Positions 33,118 through 43,757 of a DNA stretch of 64,000 nucleotides are shown here, one piece after another. Both the position numbers and the translations under genes were made by a program. Each line of letters opens with the position of its first letter. The first letter of the stretch is position 1. Source of the DNA: Mikania micrantha (taxonomy: Eukaryota > Streptophyta > Magnoliopsida > Asterales > Asteraceae). The stretch covers positions 63,461,279-63,525,278 of the forward strand of contig CM018680.1 in the NCBI GenBank assembly GCA_009363875.1, given 5' to 3'. The notes under the pieces were generated by a model that had not been told where the DNA came from, made no database searches, and saw only the letters and a program-made list of their open reading frames with translations.

Positions 33118-34858
33118 TTAGTAAACATGATTTAAATTGTATGTGAGCTTATGTGTTTAAAGCTATGTGAGAATTATGTTATAAGACGTTTCATACATTA
33201 AACATATCCTAGTACATAGTAGCCTAAGAACGTGGCTACATTATTCGCAACGACTTATGTCTTTTGTCAACAAGGTGAAATGTACACAAATATAAACATT
33301 ATGATTTACATTGTTTACACCAAAGACTTAGCTAGTCTTGGTTTAACCATTGTAATATTACTTGTTTGGATTCTTGTTTTGTGGTTAAACATAATACTTA
33401 AAACTTACATATGCTTTAGATCTAGTTTTATATAGTTTAATAGTTTTGCATCTTTTTTATGTATTATATTAAACTGATTTGAATTGATCACCAACTATGC
33501 TAATAGTTGATCCTTTTATTTTACATATTTAACATGTTAAGATGATGACATATGATGAAGAAATTTATTAGGTTTAGATGACCTAGTTAATTAAAACATT
33601 ATTTAGTAATTCATTTATAATTTGTTTTGAACTATTGTATGTTATTAAATGTTATTGAAGGTTTTGTTTAGGGGTGTTCAAAAAATCCGAAATCCGAACC
33701 GTATTCGAAACCCGAAAAAACCTATCCGAACTAATAATTTGTATATTCAGATAGATTCGGATCGGATATATGTTTTCCGAATTCGGATCGGATAAGATAT
33801 CGGATCACAATATATGGTTTATTCGGATCGGATATCCGAATTCAATCCGAATAACTAGAATAAACCTGGTTTATTCGGGTTGTTCGGATGAAAAACTAAG
33901 TTTATTCGGGTTTTTCGGATAGATTCGGATCGGGTCGAAAATTTTCAAATTTTAATCGGGTCGGGTTTCGGATAGGGTCTCAAAATTTTCAAATCCTAAC
34001 AACCCGATCCGAATAACCTGAACAAACTGTTATCCGACCCGATTAACACCCCTAGTTTTGTTTGAATAATTTAATATGGATCTTTTTAAATATTGAAACA
34101 TTAACATAGCACCATAAGCTTTTGAACATTTAGAATCGCGTCTCGACTTATTCCGCCTCCAGTCGGGGTGTGACAGGTTTGAATGTAATGAATGTATAAA
34201 ATTTTAAATAGAATTGTTAAAATATTGAAATTACAAATAGCACTATGAGATTTTGGGCAATTACACATTACACCTCAATATATTCTGCCATAAGTTATGG
34301 TGTGACAATTTTATAATTTTTCAAAGAGCAGGATAGATTTGTCATTTATAAAAAAAAACAAGCAATTTTACAAAATTTGTTAAGTTGTTTTCAATTGCAA
34401 TTTTTGTATACTTATTTTCTATATAATGATTCTTTCTAAAAACTTGTAGAAAATAGACTCATCAATCTTCCCAAGAGATATTGTTTTTCCCAAAATGATT
34501 ACCGGTTGATTTCATATGATTTTTCAAAAATCAGCTCAGCAACAAAAATATATTTACACAACATGCTGAATTTTCTGTCTTGATGCAAAAGTTGACTATT
34601 TTGACTCCTTCAAACTTGAATTAGTCTCTAGTATTTGAAATATTGTAGAATCCAATAGCTTTCCGATCATATGAAATATGCCCTAATCATAGGTGCAATT
34701 GATTTTATATGACTTTTCTAAAAACTGTCAAAATAAATTTCAATCTGTACTTACTATAACTTTTCTTACAAAATTTTATAACAAACACATGATGGGCATA
34801 TGACGTACATACAAATATGATTTTGACTTTATTTGACCAGGAATACCCATCAAAAACA
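33118..34858 (-). repeat. Old gypsy-type LTR repeat, copy 1
   Basis: This stretch is the diverged inverse of 59,968-61,394. Matching features are the GTTATAAGACGTTTCA block, the reading MATLFATTYVFCQQGEMYTN versus MATFFAMTCVLYQKGEMYIN, two GGGGTGTGACA-type LTR heads on the - strand (about 34,160-34,175 and 34,288-34,304), and the TTTGACCAGGAATACCCATC end. The conserved reading frame is part of a non-coding LTR as far as I can tell. A hAT-type element is inserted at 33,669-34,054. Confidence 0.7.
33669..34054. mobile_element. hAT-type MITE with perfect 8-bp duplication
   Basis: This 386-base element runs from TAGGGGTGTTCA to AACACCCCTA. It is flanked by GTTTTGTT on both sides (33,661-33,668 and 34,055-34,062). 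The body is made of ATCCGAA / TTCGGAT repeats in inverted arrangement. No coding capacity. The 8-bp duplication and the TIR place it in the hAT superfamily. Confidence 0.9.
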
Positions 34859-35032
34859 TATTTTTTACATGGTTTTTTCTATGAATCTAATGGTTTTCAC
34901 AACAAAAGAGGGTTTTCCTTTTATGAATTCCCTATGTGTGTATATATTGTACTTGCTATATGTTTTTATATATTTAGCATTTAATATTATATTTATGTGG
35001 CTGTGCATATATAATTTAATGTACATATACAT

Positions 35033-35293
35033 ATAGCGCTGGACACAAAAAATAACCCACTAAATGCGTGCTAACCCAAATAACTTTGGCAAGATGAAAC
35101 CGAAAATTTACAGTATTGTAGCACACACTACAGTGATTTGGATCTACGAAAAAGAAATAGCACAAACACATAAAAGAAATGTTTAAAAATGTGTTACAAT
35201 GATGTTTAAACAAATCTAAGATTCGGCTTCATGTTGCCAGAGTTATTTGGGTTAGCACGCATTTAGTGGGTTATATAAAATTCCATGCCCTAT
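35033..35293. mobile_element. MITE with ~72-bp terminal inverted repeats
   Basis: The ends read ATAGCGCTGGACAC...AACCCACTAAATGCGTGC and its inverse ...GCACGCATTTAGTGGGTT...CCATGCCCTAT. The inverted arms are about 72 bases. A truncated, inverted relative lies at 49,829-50,012. The target duplication cannot be read because both flanks are TA-rich. Superfamily uncertain. Confidence 0.75.
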
Positions 35294-35315
35294 ACATATA
35301 TACATACACACACAA

Positions 35316-35352
<37 letters not shown>
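35294..35352. repeat. (CA)n/(TA)n microsatellite
   Basis: A run of CACACA followed by TATATA lies between two transposon ends. Confidence 0.85.
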
Positions 35353-35502
35353 GGGAAAGGATCCATTAGTAACCTAATTCAAGTGTGGTAACCATTTAAC
35401 TACATTTGATTAGTTCTTGAAATAATTTGTTTTAAAATGAGTGGTCCATATTAAATCTGTAAAAACATGTGTATGAGATTTGTTAAAGGATATTTTTGAC
35501 AT

Positions 35503-36285
35503 TTGATGGGGTACTTGATTCCTTTTTTAAAAAAGTTACCCCCAATTTTTTAAACACTCATAACTTTTATATACATTATTATTTTTTTATAAAAATTTCA
35601 CTATTAAATTTGTCACTTTTTTATCTTTAATTCAAGTATAATTTTGTCAAATTTTTTTAAAATTTTCTTAATTTGCACGGATGCAGCAACGTCTTACGCT
35701 GATAAAACGACGTTTTACACTGACGTAACGAAATGCATTTTTTTACATAGATTTGAGATTTGTTGGGGGTACTTGATACCTTTTTTTAAAAAAGTTTACC
35801 TTCCTAATTTTTTAAACACTCATAACTTTTATATACATTATTATTTTTTTTTAAAAATATTCACCATTAAATTTGTCACTTTTTATCTTTAATTTAAGTA
35901 TAATTTTGTTAATTTTTTTTAAAATTTTTTGTAATTTACACTGATGCAGCGACGTTTTACACTAATGCAACGACGTTTTATACTAACGTAACGAAATGCA
36001 TTTTTTACACTGATTTGACATATGGTGGGGCGTACTTGATTCCTTTTTTAAAAAAAGTTTACCCCCAATTTTTTAAACACTCATAACTTTTGTATACATT
36101 ATTATTTTTTGATAAAAATTTCACCATTAAATTTGTCACTTTTTTTATCTTTAATTCAAGTATAATTTTGTCAATTTTTTTTAAATTTTCGTAATTTGCA
36201 CTAATGCAGCAACGTTTTACACTGATGCAACGACGTTTTGCACTGACGTAACGAAATGCATTTTTCTACACTGATGTAATCACAA
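35503..36285. repeat. ~260-bp tandem repeat, three units
   Basis: The phrase TACTTGAT(T/A)CC marks unit starts at 35,512, 35,770 and 36,033. Each unit continues with TTTTTTAAACACTCATAACTTTT, a long AT-rich stretch, and ends in two or three ACGTTTTACACTGA-type subrepeats and ACGAAATGCATTTTT. No coding capacity. Confidence 0.85.
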
Positions 36286-36691
36286 TGATATAACGAGCTA
36301 AATTTTAACAAAGTTTTTGCAATTACACTAAAGTAATGAGCTGGATTTTTTCAAATTGTTCTTAATTTTTTTAAAATATTAATGAACTAATTTTTGTAAT
36401 AAAAAATAATTTGCAACAAGATGGAAAGATTTTACATTGGTGTAATTGCAAACGCTCGAAAAAATGAGAGAAAATTACGAACGCTCAAAATAATTCGTAA
36501 AACATTTTAAAGATGGAACGATTTTGAAAAAACGAGAGAAAATTATTGTATTTATTGTTCGTTACGTTGGTTTAATTACGAACGCTCGAAAAAAATTCAA
36601 AAACAAATTGGCATGACTATTATGGAATTAACGAGAAAAATATAACGAGTTTAATGATGTAATTTTTGTAAAAAAAATAATATAGTATAAA

Positions 36692-37910
36692 AAGTTAATT
36701 TCCATTTTGGTCCATGTGGTTTTAATTATTCTCTATTTTAGTCCCAATATTTATATAATTCCTATTTTGGTCCCTATCCTTTTTAATTATTCTCTATTTT
36801 GGTCCCTATGGTTTTTAGTTATTCTCTATTTTAATAGCAACATTTAGATAATTCCTATTTTGGTCCCTATGGTTTTAGTTCTTCTCTATTTTAGTACCAA
36901 AATTTAGATATTTTCTAATTTTGGTCCCTGTGGTTTTAATTTTTCTCTATTTTAGTACCGAACGGTAGGGGTGAGCAAACCTTATCCGTTAACCGAAATG
37001 AACCGTTAACCGAACCATAACCGAACCGAATTAACTGATAACCAAGATTAACCGACGGTTATGGTTAAGGTTCCTTTATTAACCGACAGATCGGTTGTAT
37101 GGTTAAAGGCATCACATAACCGATTCATAACCGAATCGAATCGATAATTAAAAAAATGAAGCAACATATAACATTAAAGCACTAGAAATTAATTAACTCA
37201 CTAGTTAACATGCACGTTAATTATGAATCAATATGAACTAGATTTTTGCTATCTGTTGTGTTTTTCATATATGTAAGAATGTGATTATTCTAAAATCCAA
37301 TCACCACGTGTTGATCTATGATCAATTAAATGACAATCCAACAGATTTTTTCTATTTATAATTGGCAGTTTTAATATAAAATGAAGATAAATAAATCGTA
37401 GAATAAAAAAATATTTAGGCAACAATATGGCGTGAACCATGACAACTCAATTTCTCCATGTTTGAAATTAATATCTTCTGCAAATGTTAGAAATTAGAAC
37501 CAACATGGCGTGAACCACAACAACATAAAAACATAATACAAATGTCTCCGGGAAAAAAGAAGCTAAAAGGAACCCATTGGTTAACCGATCTTAACCGAAC
37601 CGAAACCATATCAAAAACCGATTAACCGAAACCAATTAACCAAAAACCGATCTGTTAAGGATAATGGATAACCGAAACTATTGGTTTCGGTTTTGGTGGA
37701 TTCTCAAAACCTAACCGAACCGCACTGTGCACAGGGACCAAAATAGGAATTATCTAAATGTTGGTACTAAAATAGAGAATGATTAAAAACCATAGGGACC
37801 AAAATAGAGAATAATTAAAAAGGATAGGGACCAAAATATTAATTATCTAAATGTTGGGACTAAAATAGAGAATAATTAAAAACTACAGAGACCAAAATGG
37901 AAATTAACTC
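36692..37910. mobile_element. MULE-type element with perfect 9-bp duplication
   Basis: The ends read AAGTTAATTTCCATTTTGG and, inverted, CCAAAATGGAAATTAACTC. TAGTATAAA flanks it at 36,683-36,691 and 37,911-37,919. Inside the ends the arms repeat CTCTATTTTGGTCCC-type phrases several times in inverted arrangement. Nine-base duplications are the Mutator-superfamily signature. It has no transposase and contains another small element. Confidence 0.85.
36966..37735. mobile_element. hAT-like element nested in the MULE
   Basis: The left end TAGGGGTGAGCAAACC is followed by AACCGAACCG / CGGTTAACC repeats that continue on the right side in inverted form up to about 37,735. The right terminus is degenerate (GCACTGTGCACAG), and no target duplication is clear. 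Assignment rests on the left end and the internal repeats. Confidence 0.5.
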
Positions 37911-38139
37911 TAGTATAAAAAAGTTATAAGTGTATAAAAATCAAGGGGAAAACTTTGATTTAATCGATAGATTTTTAAGAGTGTGATATGGTTAGAAATA
38001 AAAAGTCTATAATACCCTCGTTAAAGCAATAAAGAATCTATGATGTGGGTGAATCTGATTGGCTTAAATGGCTTAATAGGTTATCACAAATATGGTGAGT
38101 TCTTATTTGAACCAAATCCTATATATATATACTATAATT

Positions 38140-38690
38140 GAGCCGAGCCACGAGCCGTGCCAATTGAGCCACAACCGAGTCAATAGAGGTGTTCGTCGGG
38201 TCGGATAACAGTTTGTTTGGTTTATTAGGATCGGGTTATTCGATTTAAAAATTTTAGGCCCATATACGAAACCCGACCCGATCCAAAAAACATATATGTT
38301 TGCGATCCGAATCTATCCCAACAACCCAAATAAGCTTTTTTTTTTATATCCGAATAACCACAAAATCAGGTTTTTTTGGGTTATTCGGGTTGAATTCGCA
38401 TATCCTATCCGAATAAACAAGTTTATGGATAGCTAATATTCAATCCGGCCTGAACTAGAAAAATGAATATCCGACCCGAATATGTCGGAACAACCCGAAA
38501 AAAGTTTGGATCGGTTTTTTCGGATTTCAGATACGATTCAAATTTTGTATTTTTTAGGATTTCGGTTTTATTGTACACCCCTACGAGTCAACCCTGTTTC
38601 GGGGTTGGCTCGTTTTAAACGAGCTTTTTACGATATGAGCTTTTTCAAGCGAGCTTTTAACCATGAACTTTTTGAACAACCTAATTAATC
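38140..38690. repeat. GAGC-rich repeat split by the hAT-type MITE
   Basis: Left of the MITE are GAGCCGAGCCACGAGCC-type phrases; right of it the theme continues with GGTTGGCTCG, ACGAGC and GCGAGC phrases. With the MITE and one CGAGTCAA removed, the two parts are contiguous. It probably belongs to another small element whose ends I cannot define. Confidence 0.4.
38184..38583. mobile_element. hAT-type MITE with perfect 8-bp duplication
   Basis: This 400-base element runs from TAGAGGTGTTCG to GTACACCCCTA. CGAGTCAA flanks it at 38,176-38,183 and 38,584-38,591. It is related to the element at 33,669 by its ends and its CCCGA / ATCCGAA repeats. The short ORF at its right end is a by-product. Confidence 0.9.
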
Positions 38691-39175
38691 ATATGATAAA
38701 CAAAGCAAAGAGTGATGGATTCTTTTGGGGGTTCACTACCAAAAGATAATATGCACAACATTGGTAGTAGAATCATTTTGACTTCTTTTTGTTGCAATTG
38801 AATTTATAGATAAATGTATTGTAACAATTTTAATAAAATTGTAGTTCTCCTAAATTGTATTCCCATATCATATATGAATCAATTTAGTGACACATTCACA
38901 ATTATTTACGAGAGGCAAAATCGGTTGATTAAAAAGTATCTGGGTAAAAAGTTTGTCAATTCATTGAAACTATAAAACATAACAATTAAGAGTGTTTAAA
39001 AAACAAATTGTTTGACTACTTTCTTTCTAAGTTATAGCACAAGTTAGTATTCATATAAACTCAATAAAAAGAACACAATTATTATCAAATAATCAATTCA
39101 TTACCAATGCTAAAAATGTAACACAATGGGTTCATCGATCATCATATGCTAGTTGTGAAGGTAGAGGGTTTTATA
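38691..39175. other. AT-rich spacer, nothing recognised
   Basis: No gene or repeat end is visible between the GAGC-rich repeat and the hAT-type element at 39,184. Confidence 0.5.
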
Positions 39176-39383
39176 CAGCGGTCTAGAGGTGCACAAATCG
39201 GCTTTTTTTGAAAGTCACTCTGGTTGCGAAACCACATCTGGTTTCAACCGGTTCCAGTTCTGGTTAATAAAGTCAAGTATTTGGTTTCAACCGGTTTTGG
39301 CCAGGTATAGGTGGAACCGGTTCCTGTTTTTCCAGTTATGTTTTTGGTTCCAGTTCTAATTTGTCTAAAAAACTGGACCCGTT

Positions 39384-39759
39384 TATAGAGCTCAATCTAG
39401 AGACGAAGACTAACAAAATCAATCCGTGATCAGATGAAGACCCAATTTTGTTTATTTTTGTGGACTTAGATTTTCGTGTAGTTTAGATTTAGAGTACTCG
39501 GCCAATTCATGAACATAGATTCGAGTACTCTTAGGAGTAGTATAAATAGACGTATTTTATACTGCCCTAGGGTTGGATTTTCGAGGTACTGCTCTCTAGA
39601 CGTATTGAGGTTGTGTTCTTGTAAAGTTCACGTTTTTATAAAAAGTAAGCATTTTTCCATCTCTTCTATTGATTCTAACTTGGATTCCACACTCATTGGA
39701 GTCATTTGGTGTTGATTGGAGTGATAAAGCTCACGTCTTGATCGAGATCGGGACCTACA
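39384..39759 (+). repeat. 5' LTR of SIRE-type element
   Basis: The LTR starts TATAGAGCTC (TGTAGAGCCC in the 3' copy) and ends GGGACCTACA. It contains TTCGAGTACTC phrases and a TATAAATAG box-like motif at about 39,541 (ATAAATAGACGTATTTTA), a plausible promoter. It differs from the 3' LTR at many positions, so the insertion is old. Confidence 0.85.
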
Positions 39760-40326
39760 AGTGGTATGAGAGCCTTCGAGCTCTTTTCTACACCAAGGTA
39801 AAAACTTTTTCTTGCAAGTTTAATAATTTCATGCTCGTTTTCACCTCATCTAGCTGCTGTGAAAATTTGGAGCTCTAAATATTGAAGAATATTTCTCTGA
39901 TTTTTTCAAGTATTTTCAAGTTCTTGATTTTGAGTACCTAGCTTCGAGTACACCTGTTCGTGAACTTGTCTTCGAGTATATTATTCGAGTTCTACAACCT
40001 TAGCCAAATTGAGTTCTAAGTTTTTGGTTTTTGAGCACTGGGCTTCAAGAACTAGCTTTCGAGTACATGGTTTCGGGTACTGGATATCGGGTACTTGGAT
40101 GTTGTGATCTCTGCTTCGAGTACCTGGATTTCGTGAGCTCCTGTTTGAGTACAGCACTTCGGGTACATCATTTCGAGCACTGATTTCTTCTTCGATTACT
40201 TCTAGGATTTCGAATACTCGTTTGGACTTTGGGTACTTGAGGATTTTGAGATCATCACAAATTTCGTATACTGCACTTAGTGAACTTCTGGAATTCGTGA
40301 ACTGACACTTAGAAATTTTTCTGATC
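39760..40326 (+). other. PBS and leader with repeated TTCGAGTAC motif
   Basis: The PBS AGTGGTATGAGAGCC follows the LTR directly and matches tRNA-iMet with one change. From about 39,925 to 40,260 the leader is built of TTCGAGTAC / TTCGGGTAC / TTCGTGAAC phrases every 15-30 bases. The antisense ORF across this leader (40,478-39,981) is a by-product. Confidence 0.75.
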
Positions 40327-41100
40327 ATGGCTTCAAAGAATCTGGCCAACTTGTACAACCTGCAGAATCTGGACAACGAGATAGGAACGGGTAACAAGCC
40401 ACCGATGCTTTTGTTAGGGGATAACTTCCAAGATTGGAAATTCAGGTTCCAATCTTTCATCAAGTACACAGATCCCAAGCTATATAGATCTATCGAGGAA
40501 GAGCCTTATGTGCCCATGTACGAGAGTGAACTCAAGGGGTTGCTCCCCAAGGACCTAGAGTTGTTTACTGAAAACGACATCCTTCTGAAGGATAAGGATG
40601 ACAAAGCGTATGCTTCCATCACTATGGCATTGTGTAATGAAGTGTCTCATGGGTTTAAAGAGCACAAGACTTCCAAACAACTTCGGGATGCGTTGGTTGA
40701 ATGCTTTGAGGGGACTAAGGATATGAAACATAGGTTCAAGGACATGTTGAGACAACGATTCAACATGTTCAATAATATCAAAGGGGGGTCTTTGGAAGCC
40801 CAACTCAACCATTTCACTCACTTGATGACTAAACTGAAAAGTGCTGGGGTGGAGATGACTAAGGGGGAAGTCAACAAGAAACTCTTGAACTCATTACTGT
40901 ACAACTGGAACTCAAATTGTACAACGATCAAGAGGAGTAAGGACATGTACAAGACTACCCTTAGTGAGTTGATATCCATCGTCAACTCATATAACATGGA
41001 CGATAAGCAGAGGGTATTCAATCATGCAAGTTCCACGGACATTACTCCAGATACTAAGAATGATGCACTTCTATGTTCAATCAACTATAAAAGCCTCTAG
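40327..41100 (+). CDS. Gag N-terminal part, UBN2/DUF4219 type
   Basis: A 257-codon frame starts MASKNLANLYNLQNLDNE. It contains the LGDNFQDWKFRFQSFIKYTD block of copia gags, then helical segments with ASITMALCNEV, LRDALVECFEGTKDMK and LEAQLNHFTHLMTKLKSAGV, and LSELISIVNSYNMDDKQR. Gag packages the element RNA into virus-like particles. The frame stops at TAG 41,098, and gag continues in other frames downstream, so the protein as encoded is truncated. The start is taken at the first ATG after the leader. Confidence 0.85.
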   Translation: MASKNLANLYNLQNLDNEIGTGNKPPMLLLGDNFQDWKFRFQSFIKYTDPKLYRSIEEEPYVPMYESELKGLLPKDLELFTENDILLKDKDDKAYASITMALCNEVSHGFKEHKTSKQLRDALVECFEGTKDMKHRFKDMLRQRFNMFNNIKGGSLEAQLNHFTHLMTKLKSAGVEMTKGEVNKKLLNSLLYNWNSNCTTIKRSKDMYKTTLSELISIVNSYNMDDKQRVFNHASSTDITPDTKNDALLCSINYKSL

Positions 41101-41229
41101 TTCTCAGGTATAACAGGCATTCACATCTCAATCAGTTCCTTTTGAGACTTCATTCCTCTTGATCCTCTGGGCAAGCTAGTTCAGTGCCCAAGATCAACCC
41201 TAAAAGCGAAGAGAATATGTTACTATTCT

Positions 41230-42530
41230 AGGGGTTTATGAACAGTTATAACGCGTTTATTGTAGGAGAATTGGCATCGACCAATCTTACATATTATAAT
41301 CTTGAGCAGATTATTCCTGCTGATGTTGAGGAGATGGATATCGCTTGGCAGATGGCCATGGTAGTCTTCCAAGACAAATAGTTCATCAAGAAGTATGGAA
41401 GGAATAACTTCGAGAACAACCCAGGAAGGAAGCTCGGGTTCGACAAGTCCAATCTCAGGTGCTACAACTGTGACCAACAGAGTCACTTTGCTTGTGAATG
41501 CAAGCTGCCCAAGACGGTGAAAGAGACAGACAAGAAGCCGGAAGAGAAGGCTGGAGAAGGAGTTGGCACATCCAAGGCACTGGTTACGCAAGAAACCGAC
41601 TCTAATGACTGGAGTGACAAAGGTAGGGGACATTGAGCCATGCATTCATGGCTAAGGTGGATGAAAAACACAACGAGGAAATAGAAAATCTATGCTTTAC
41701 TTCTTGCATTGAAAAGGTCTTTACATATCATTCTCACAATGAGGATCTAATCAAAGAAGTCATCAAACTAAAATATTTCAACTCTGAGTTTCTTATAAAT
41801 TAGGAGATTTACAAAAATAAACTTGACGCTTAAAAGCGTGATATTTCAAAATTAAAAGAGCTTTTATGTGACAAAGAGTCCAACTATCGGAGCACCAGGC
41901 GTCAGATAGATGAACTCTCCTAAGAGTTAGAACAAGTTAAAACTCAATTGTCTAAAACAAAAGTTTGAGTTGAAAAATATGAATATGCAAGTAATGTGGT
42001 GGTTAATTTGGTTGATGTTGAAAACATGGGAAAGGAAACAATTGGGCTGGGTTTTATTGAGGTGAAACCTCCATTTAACCACAATTATTCAATCATGCCC
42101 AAAATCAACAAGGCTATTGATGATCTGCTATTGAAGTTAGACCGAAGGTTTGAATTCTCCACTGGTTCTAGCAAACCAGTTTCACTTACAGCTATTGTTG
42201 CAAAAGTAGGTCTCCAAGGTCGAGTACTTGCCCAGTACTCATTCCAAGGAGTTGTTCCGAGGCCGAGTAGTTCATAAGTATTACCCGAGTACTCCCGCCT
42301 AGGGTCGAGTGCTGCCCGATGACTCGCTCCAAGGAGCTATTCCAACTTGGGAGCGTCTAGCGACTTTTGCAACCTTGCTTACAGCAGATCCTGTTTTCAC
42401 AAATAGTTATGACAATCCTGAGGTTTTTGTAGAAAGTTTTAGTGTTATAGGTCGAAGGGAGAAGGAGCAAGAAAGAAGTGCTAGCAGGAGCACAAATTGT
42501 TCAATTTCATCTAGCAAATAACATTTTCTT
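41230..42530 (+). pseudogene. Gag C-terminal part with zinc knuckle (broken)
   Basis: After a frameshift gag resumes with MAMVVFQDK and a zinc knuckle CYNCDQQSHFACEC at 41,460-41,502 (CX2CX4HX4C). Acidic and helical sequence follows, then coiled-coil-like text around 41,660-41,960 interrupted by at least four stops. A clearer frame at 41,996-42,277 ends in a region rich in CGAGTACT-type DNA motifs. Confidence 0.7.
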
Positions 42531-43130
42531 CCAAAAGTTGACTTTGTTGGAAGATTTGAAACAATTAAAATTAAACCAAATGAAATGATTATGAATTTTA
42601 AGACTAATTTTTTTAAAACTAGTGATGATGTTAAAAACAAATGTGTCTTAGAATTAGATTCTTCTCCTTTGACAGAGCTGGTAAACCATGCCTATTCAAC
42701 GGTCACTATTGAGGCGGGTTTAAAGTTAAATCCTAACTTTGAACCTTATGTTCCAACTTTGGAGACATATCAAACCTCATCTTCTTACTATACTTTTTTA
42801 TAATCCACTGTTCTCAGACCACATCCTTGAGGAACATTGTATGGATATTGGAGCTGATGCAAGTGAAACGCTCCAAATGACAACATTGCTTCCTATAGTG
42901 TAGATCAGCTGACTCACATCAGGAACCTGTTCGACAATCTAGTTGTGGAGGAAGTACCTACCTCTAGCATCAACAAGAATCACTTAGTGGAGAGCATTAT
43001 TGGACCTCTTTCGAAACGAGTTCTTACAATGAACAGATCCATTCCAACTCAGAACGACTTACCTGAAGGAACTATCACACGCAGTCAATGAGATCTAACT
43101 AATTCTTCTTTATATTCTTGCTTTATTACA
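42531..43130 (+). pseudogene. Gag-pol spacer remnants; protease and integrase missing
   Basis: A short frame at 42,585-42,803 and the segment around 42,900-43,110 (HIRNLFDNLVVEE, then PLSKRVLT and TRSQ) resemble the linker that precedes RT in SIRE elements. No DSG protease motif and no integrase zinc finger or DDE core is found. These domains, normally more than 1.5 kb, are deleted. Confidence 0.6.
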
Positions 43131-43757
43131 CAGGTAGAACCCAAGAACATCAAGATGGAAATGCAAGAAGATTTGATGCAGTTTCAGAAGCTCTAGGTGT
43201 GGAATCTGGTTCCGTTGCCCAAGGGGAAACTGCCAATTGGAACCATATGGATGAGAAGACAACTTTATTGTATGGAATGTTCAAGGAAGAAATTTATATA
43301 CGTCAACCCCCGGAGTTTGAGGATTCGCAGTATCCTAAACACGTATACAAGCTAGATAATGCCCTGTACGGTCTTCATCAGGCACCGTGAGCATGGTATG
43401 CTACCCTCTCAGATCATTTGCTAGCAAAAGGATATACCCATGGAGCCATTGATCAGACATTGTTCGATCGCAGAGAAAAGGATGACTTGATTCTTGTCCA
43501 GATCTATGTGGATGACATTGTATTCGGTTCCACAAGCTCAGTGCAGTGTAAAGAGTTTGAAGCCGTGATGAAGATGAATTTTGAGATGAGCGCAATGGGG
43601 GAGATGACAATTTTCTTGGGTCTTCAGGTAAAGCAGAATCCAAAGGGTGTGCTAATTCATCATGGCAAGTACGTCACCAACATTCTCACCAAGTTCAATA
43701 TGTTGGACTCGAAGCCCGCATCCACTCCTATGGCTCATGTCCTATTTTGACTTTGGA
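43131..43757 (+). pseudogene. Reverse transcriptase (copia RVT_2), internally deleted
   Basis: The frame begins with the VEPKNIK block and a V-x-L-V-P-x-x-KGK phrase. It then jumps, by an internal deletion near 43,240, to EEIYIRQPPEFEDSQYPKHV, YKLDNALYGLHQAP, a stop in place of the next Arg (43,388), and AWYATLSDHLL. The catalytic YVDD lies at 43,505-43,516, followed by FEMSAMGEMTIFLGLQVKQ and KYVTNILTKFNM. The deletion removes the finger/palm part that carries the first catalytic Asp, so the enzyme is dead. Confidence 0.85.

Larger units (their letters stand above)
35345..38135. mobile_element. Larger TIR element containing the 260-bp array and a MULE
   Basis: The left end reads TATATATATAGGGAAAGGAT and the right end, near 38,110-38,135, reads inversely ...AACCAAATCCTATATATATA. 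Together they look like the inverted ends of one non-autonomous DNA element. Because the ends are partly TA microsatellite, the boundaries and superfamily are uncertain. It contains the tandem array at 35,503-36,285 and the MULE-type element at 36,692-37,910. Confidence 0.4.

Noticed and set aside
39981..40478. 165-codon - strand ORF opposite the SIRE leader
   Set aside because: It is antisense to the leader and gag start, its content follows the TTCGAGTAC repeats, and gag on the + strand is well supported.
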